A program made the position numbers and the translations under genes. A DNA stretch of 64,000 nucleotides from Orbilia blumenaviensis (Eukaryota > Ascomycota > Orbiliomycetes > Orbiliales > Orbiliaceae), in NCBI GenBank assembly GCA_036872755.1, contig JAVHNS010000006.1, forward strand, positions 1,984,001 to 2,048,000. Reading direction: 5' to 3'. The notes below the pieces were generated by a model, which saw only the letters and a program-made list of their open reading frames with translations, ran no database searches and was not told the origin of the DNA. Below are positions 62,881-64,000 of this stretch, piece by piece. Position 1 is the stretch's first letter. Each line of letters starts with the position of its first letter.

Positions 62881-63437
62881 GTATGCAGGTTTCATGTACT
62901 GCCACAACTTTGCAATATCTCTCAAATAAAGGTAGCATGAAGACCGCTATTTTCAGAAAGCTTGAAATTTGTACTTCTATAAAATAGATATTCTAAAGGG
63001 ACTAGTATCTGTTTTCGGTTTAAAGTTTTCCCTGGGAGTTTTCCCAATTGTATCATTTTGTAGACGCATGATGACGGTAGTACCTAGGTGCATTTTCAAC
63101 GACTACCCGCAGCTAATATACGAATTCTGAGAGCAGAAGAAAGGGGCCCCCTGGTAGGTCTCATATTTTCTCTATGAGGCCGAATTGGCGAAGTTCCTTC
63201 TTTAATCCCGTTAAGGTACGGTTAACAAGTCGTATCCGGACTTGGGGCAGGTTGTTGTCATGGGAAAGTTATGACGCCGTGCAGTCGCGTTGCCCGAGCT
63301 TGTGATACCCACGCGCCTTCTACATCCTTTGATAAAGTGTCAACCACACCAACTACAACCAACATCCATGCAAACAACATCAACAACAATCATTTCCGTT
63401 GAAGGTCTCCCAGACCTCCGGTCGCAGCATATACAAG
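62881..63437. other. Intergenic spacer
   Basis: Promoter of the telomere-protein gene. A CAAC-rich stretch (about 63342-63390) precedes the start codon. No gene seen. Confidence 0.45.
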
Positions 63438-64000
63438 ATGCAAGCCATACCAGGCCTTGTCGAACTTGAACCCGTATCTCTTGCATCGTTAGAACCATCC
63501 ATCAATCCCAAAAGCGAGATAACAGCAACCGTCGCATCCTTGTGGCCTTATAGTAGTTCCGCGCTTAAACTTACTGCGATTATAGTGGAACTGGACTACA
63601 GAAAGCGTGAGAATCGCGGAGAGCTGAAAGTTTCATTTCATGGATATGCCGCCGAAAGTCTTAAGGCACTTGCAATTGGAGATGTAGTGAAGATATCATT
63701 GGAAGGCGCTACATGGGAGGAACTTCCTGAACCTGAAGAAAGAGATGTGCCTTGGCAATTGAAGTGGGAGAAGCGGCTCCGGGTTAGGGTAAGAGTAAGC
63801 CCGTTCCTCAACTATTTGACTTGCTTCTAATAGTATTGGGTAGATCTTCAAAGACATATCTGCCACAGATCCGAAAATTGAGGTCGACGGGACTTTTGAT
63901 CAAGCGCACCGATCTGGTATACTTGATAGAATTGCCGCTGCGGAAGCTATTATAAACGAATCTCAACATGAGCAAAACGAGGAGGACTTCGGAACAAAGA
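63438..64000 (+). CDS. Pot1/Cdc13-type telomeric OB-fold protein, 5' part
   Basis: Exon 1 63438-63788 and exon 2 from 63844 to the window edge (GTAAGA donor, GGTAG acceptor, phase 0); 169 residues visible, incomplete. ATG 63438 begins MQAIPGLVELEPVSLASLEP. The OB-fold block, EITATVASLWPYSSSALKLT followed by RGELKVSFHGYAAESLKALA and IGDVVKISLEGATWEELPEP, matches my memory of the fungal telomeric ssDNA-binding Pot1/Cdc13 N-terminal domain (WPYSSS ... RGQVKVxFHG ... IGDxVxLxL). Such proteins bind the single-stranded telomere overhang and control capping and telomerase. After the fold comes an acidic linker (NESQHEQNEEDFGTK). The upstream codons to 63399 are open but lack ATG. The rest of the protein is outside the window. 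Confidence 0.72.

Overview
The window is nuclear DNA of a filamentous ascomycete (Pezizomycotina). Evidence: many short introns (about 50-230 bases) with GT..AG ends and CTAAC/CTAAT-like branch points, long pyrimidine-rich untranslated stretches, a HET-domain gene, an Egh16-type secreted protein, a chromodomain/HDA-complex gene, and a copia-type LTR retrotransposon mutated in the way repeat-induced point mutation (RIP) works. The genus cannot be fixed from sequence alone; an early-diverging lineage such as Orbiliomycetes or Pezizomycetes is only a guess.

Layout. 1-7.1 kb: 3' end of an unrecognised gene (+), secreted Egh16/Gas1-family protein (+), CHY zinc-finger protein (+), 20S proteasome alpha-4 (-). 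7.1-11.1 kb: accessory stretch with an unrecognised gene carrying a 45-bp minisatellite (-), a decayed repeat-like region and a tiny two-exon candidate gene (+). 11.2-19.1 kb: housekeeping block with D-2-hydroxyglutarate dehydrogenase (+), a WDR83/MORG1-like WD40 protein (-), splicing factor Prp45/SNW1 (-) and a mitochondrial dehydrogenase kinase (-). 19-32 kb: USP7/Ubp15 deubiquitinase (+, 16 exons) and a p24 cargo receptor (-), separated by long spacers. 32-41.4 kb: Ulp2-type SUMO protease (+), a 5.2-kb spacer and a small conserved-looking ORF (+). 43-50.7 kb: a 1,594-residue chromodomain plus HDA2/3-type chromatin protein (-) and a flavin monooxygenase (-). 50.7-58.0 kb: a complete 7,285-bp RIP-degraded Ty1/copia element with 244-bp LTRs and a 5-bp target duplication. 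58.3-64 kb: HET-domain protein (-), a decayed coding remnant (-), and the start of a Pot1/Cdc13-type telomere OB-fold protein (+) that runs off the edge.

There is no operon logic, as expected in a fungus. Two themes recur: ubiquitin/SUMO/proteasome turnover (proteasome alpha-4, USP7, Ulp2), and genome defence or heterochromatin (chromodomain/HDA protein close to a RIP-inactivated element and a HET gene).

Most notable: (i) an antisense, cysteine-rich accessory reading frame of about 308 codons between the RNase H end and the 3' LTR of the copia element, whose internal stops are nearly all explained by CpA to TpA mutation; (ii) several very small coding exons of 5, 7, 9 and 11 bases; (iii) an 81-base in-frame, stop-free intron in PRP45; (iv) a 45-bp minisatellite inside an unrecognised gene, with a related hairpin sequence 34 kb away. 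Exon structures were inferred by hand from splice motifs, reading frame and remembered family conservation; no database search was possible.
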